This document shows positions 61,680 to 64,000 of a stretch of 64,000 bases of DNA, one piece after another. The notes beneath the pieces were generated by a model. It saw only the letters and a list, made by a program, of their open reading frames with translations. It did no database searches and was not told the origin of the DNA. How positions within the stretch are numbered: position 1 is the stretch's first letter; the number at the start of each line of letters is the position of its first letter. The DNA lies in contig OX375875.1 of NCBI GenBank assembly GCA_947359465.1, positions 59,893,981 to 59,957,980 on the forward strand, read 5' to 3'. This stretch comes from Metellina segmentata (Eukaryota; Arthropoda; Arachnida; Araneae; Tetragnathidae). Both the position numbers and the translations under genes were made by a program.

Positions 61680-63500
61680 GTTTACAAACCATAGAACCAA
61701 CTTTGCGGAACTTTAAGGCAGAACGTCTCACAGAACCTCAATATTGGTACACGCTATTACAAAAAAAAAGCCCTTTATAAAAAATATATTATCTCAATAG
61801 TAAGCCATGCAACTATAAGCCATGAATTACTTCTTCCGTATTTAATAGTAGCCTTCATAATTTTACGAGTGAAGGACAGTGCTTGATGTTCCAAACAAAT
61901 ATTTAATAACTTGATTTGAAGATATTGAGTTTTTTAGATATTGAGTTACTTTTTTCCAAATAAAGTTTTAAATTTTTTTTCTCCTAACAAATGAATTTTA
62001 GAAAAGTATTATTCAAGATTTCAAGAAAAAATAGGAAAAAAAAATTTGGTCAAACTATGCATTGCTTAAAATGGAAGTGATGTATAAAAAATAGGTAATA
62101 TGTATACAAATATTTATCTTTTTTCTCCTGTTCAGCCGGGCTCAAATAAATTACTTGTTTTCTAAAACGTTCTAGTGAGAACATTTCCAACTAACTTCCA
62201 ACCACTATTTCTTTCAAAATGTTAATAGAAATATTCCTTCATCTTGCAATCAAATAACGGTGGTCTTTTTTCAATAGCACTAATAAAAGAATCATGTGTC
62301 TATGGATATGATGGTAATTGTTTACAACAAGAAGAGGTAGGGAGGAAAATGATACATTGTTTACTCATTGCAGGCAAGTAGTTTACTAAATAAACACATG
62401 TGCGCGCGAACAGGCCTGAACATGTACGTTCTACTCCACGGATGCGATACTTCAAACAATTCCGTCGCTTTCGAAATGAACGGGTTGTATTTATTTAGTT
62501 GCCTCAACTAAATAATCACGAATGCGCGAGTCTACATTGAAAACTAAGTTTCATTTCCGTTACTAAAAACCACTAAACAGCGGGCAGCCTAAATGTGCGT
62601 ATACAATTATTAAATGTAGTCATGAAAATATTATGTAGAAAACTCATAAAATATATGCAATTAATTAAATATTAAAAAAATTAAATTTTCAAGAAAAAAA
62701 TGTGTCTACAGAGTTATGTCCTTGACCTGTCACATACCAAGTTTTCACCACTTAGTGAGTCTATAAAGTTGATATAAAATTAATTTTCACGATAGTTTAT
62801 TTATCTTTAATTCAATACTTTGTTAAACTAATCCCACATTAAATTTTGAAAAGAAATCTCAAGTAGTTATGGTTTTATTCAATAAATAATTAGTGTCACA
62901 AGGGAAACTGAGTCATGTTCATGGACAGGTAGTTCATAGTTGTTAAATAGCTCAACAAATCTTTCAAGGCCACCACAATAACATTGAAAATATACTTGAA
63001 GGGTAAATATTTTCCCAATTCTTACAACGAATAACATCCGCGTGATTTCTCGACTATTGAATGTTTTATTTCGGAATCGGGACAAAGTCAAATTCCCCGC
63101 AAAGGAAGAGGGGTTGATAGTATCATGTTAAAGCAGGACAATATCTATGAGTGCCTCAAGAAGACGTGAAAATAATTTATACTGCAATGTGTGGTCTGTG
63201 TTTTAAGAGAGATCGATCAAAAAACATTTGTGCAAGTTAAACATTGAGTAATTGGATTAAAATTTTTAATTTATGATTCCCGGTCATCCAAACTGCGACT
63301 TGGGTCCTGAGTGCAGATGAGGGAGTGCGAATTTTGAAAAACATTAAATTAAAACAGGATTTTTCCAGTTTCTCATACGTAAAACAGAAAAGGAAAACGA
63401 AACGATTACTTCAACTTGGTCATACATTTTTTGTTTCGTAATCCATCCAGCTAAAAACGGACACTCTGACGTTAGGAACAAGGTCAAAGCATTTCAAAAT
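61680..63500. other. Intergenic stretch, nothing recognised
   Basis: AT-rich with short non-coding frames. A small more GC-rich patch (about 62397-62480) contains TGTGCGCGCGAACAGG. No gene or repeat could be assigned. Confidence 0.35.
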
Positions 63501-63732
63501 ACATAAATAGGTGCACACGCATAAATGTTTAACCGCCGAAATCTATTGATTGAAAGGCGGGCTATAGCTGCTTTCCGAGAGCAAGAAAAAAAGCAACCAA
63601 AAGAGAGGTGGGGATTGGAGCCAGCAGATAATGGCATCATTTATCCTGAAATACGATATGAGAAACGATGGGAGTCGGGAGTGAAGGGCAGGATAAATGA
63701 AGAGCGGACACCGGCCATTGGCTGTGGAGTGA

Positions 63733-63746
63733 ACGTCACGTGACGT
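63733..63746. promoter_or_regulatory. ACGTCACGTGACGT palindrome: E-box overlapped by CRE half-sites
   Basis: A perfect 14-bp palindrome with CACGTG at its centre and TGACGT/ACGTCA on each side. bHLH factors bind CACGTG and bZIP factors bind TGACGT. It sits at the start of the GC-richer end of the window, just upstream of a likely first exon, so a core-promoter role is plausible. Confidence 0.6.
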
Positions 63747-63759
63747 ATAGAGTTTCACC

Positions 63760-63903
63760 CCTCTTCAGTGGTCCGGGGGAGCGCTCTAGTTTCGAAGCGT
63801 GGGTGTAGTCAGTTCAAGAATTTCGCCGGACCATTCCAGAAACGGACCGCCGAAGTACCTCGAACTTCCAAATAACGAGCAAGTGAGAGAGAAACTCAAT
63901 TGG
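63760..63903 (+). other. Putative 5' UTR exon of a plus-strand gene continuing beyond the window
   Basis: After the palindrome the sequence becomes GC-richer, with several CpGs, and ends AATTGG|GTAAGTGC at 63903, a strong 5' splice donor. No ATG-initiated frame of note crosses the donor, so it would be a non-coding first exon. The gene itself lies outside the window and its identity is unknown. Confidence 0.45.
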
Positions 63904-64000
63904 GTAAGTGCTTATCGTACTGTTGCTGACGTCTAGAGACTGAGAAAGAGAGCAAAGTACTACTTTTGCCTCTTTTTGTCTTTCTTCCTTTTGCGTGATG

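Noticed and set aside
63525..63758. ORFs at 63525-63743 (+) and 63543-63758 (-)
   Set aside because: Not recognisable, in the presumed promoter region, and no splice or start context supports them.

Overview
This is AT-rich, intron-rich animal nuclear DNA. Two genes are complete or nearly so in coding sequence, the start of a third runs off the left edge, and a candidate fourth begins at the right edge. Most of the remaining sequence is transposable elements. The long introns, tRNA-derived SINEs, Tc1/mariner, hAT, Helitron and non-LTR remnants, and a myosin-I of the Myo1c/Myo61F class fit an arthropod. An arachnid is my best guess, but that is inference from the general look of the repeats and not proven by the sequence.

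Left gene block (1-13.6 kb). A DCPS (scavenger mRNA-decapping enzyme) gene on the minus strand has its first coding exon at 2442-2784 and part of its second at 1-61. It is head-to-head with TIMM22, the carrier-translocase channel of the mitochondrial inner membrane, on the plus strand in four coding exons (3257-13529). The two start codons are 472 bp apart, which suggests a shared bidirectional promoter. TIMM22 introns hold hAT-like elements, a 1.3 kb element with GGGTCATTCCACG ends, a small MITE and a decayed Tc1-like transposase.

Middle (19.4-46.3 kb). A class I unconventional myosin (Myo1c type) lies on the minus strand. I reconstruct 30 coding exons with compatible splice phases that encode about 1039 residues: motor, three IQ motifs and TH1 membrane-binding tail. 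Its introns carry a Helitron, two hAT MITEs of one family, a larger hAT remnant, a piggyBac-like MITE, a deleted Tc1 element, a mariner, a non-LTR fragment and three clear tRNA-derived SINEs in one orientation.

Right part (46.3-64 kb). About 17 kb without a host coding gene that I can recognise. It holds several copies of a second SINE family, a third copy of the hAT MITE, a Harbinger-like inverted pair, a locally duplicated unit in which one copy was split by a SINE with a 9-bp target duplication, and a mariner of DD41D spacing with nearly perfect terminal repeats and an intact 358-codon ORF. At the right edge a more GC-rich stretch with an ACGTCACGTGACGT palindrome and a good 5' splice donor looks like the promoter and first exon of a plus-strand gene continuing outside the window.

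I found no operon-like or clearly novel host system. The most interesting signals are in the mobile DNA (empty-site/filled-site pair, shared deletions, lost catalytic residue) and in a possible alternative last exon inside DCPS.
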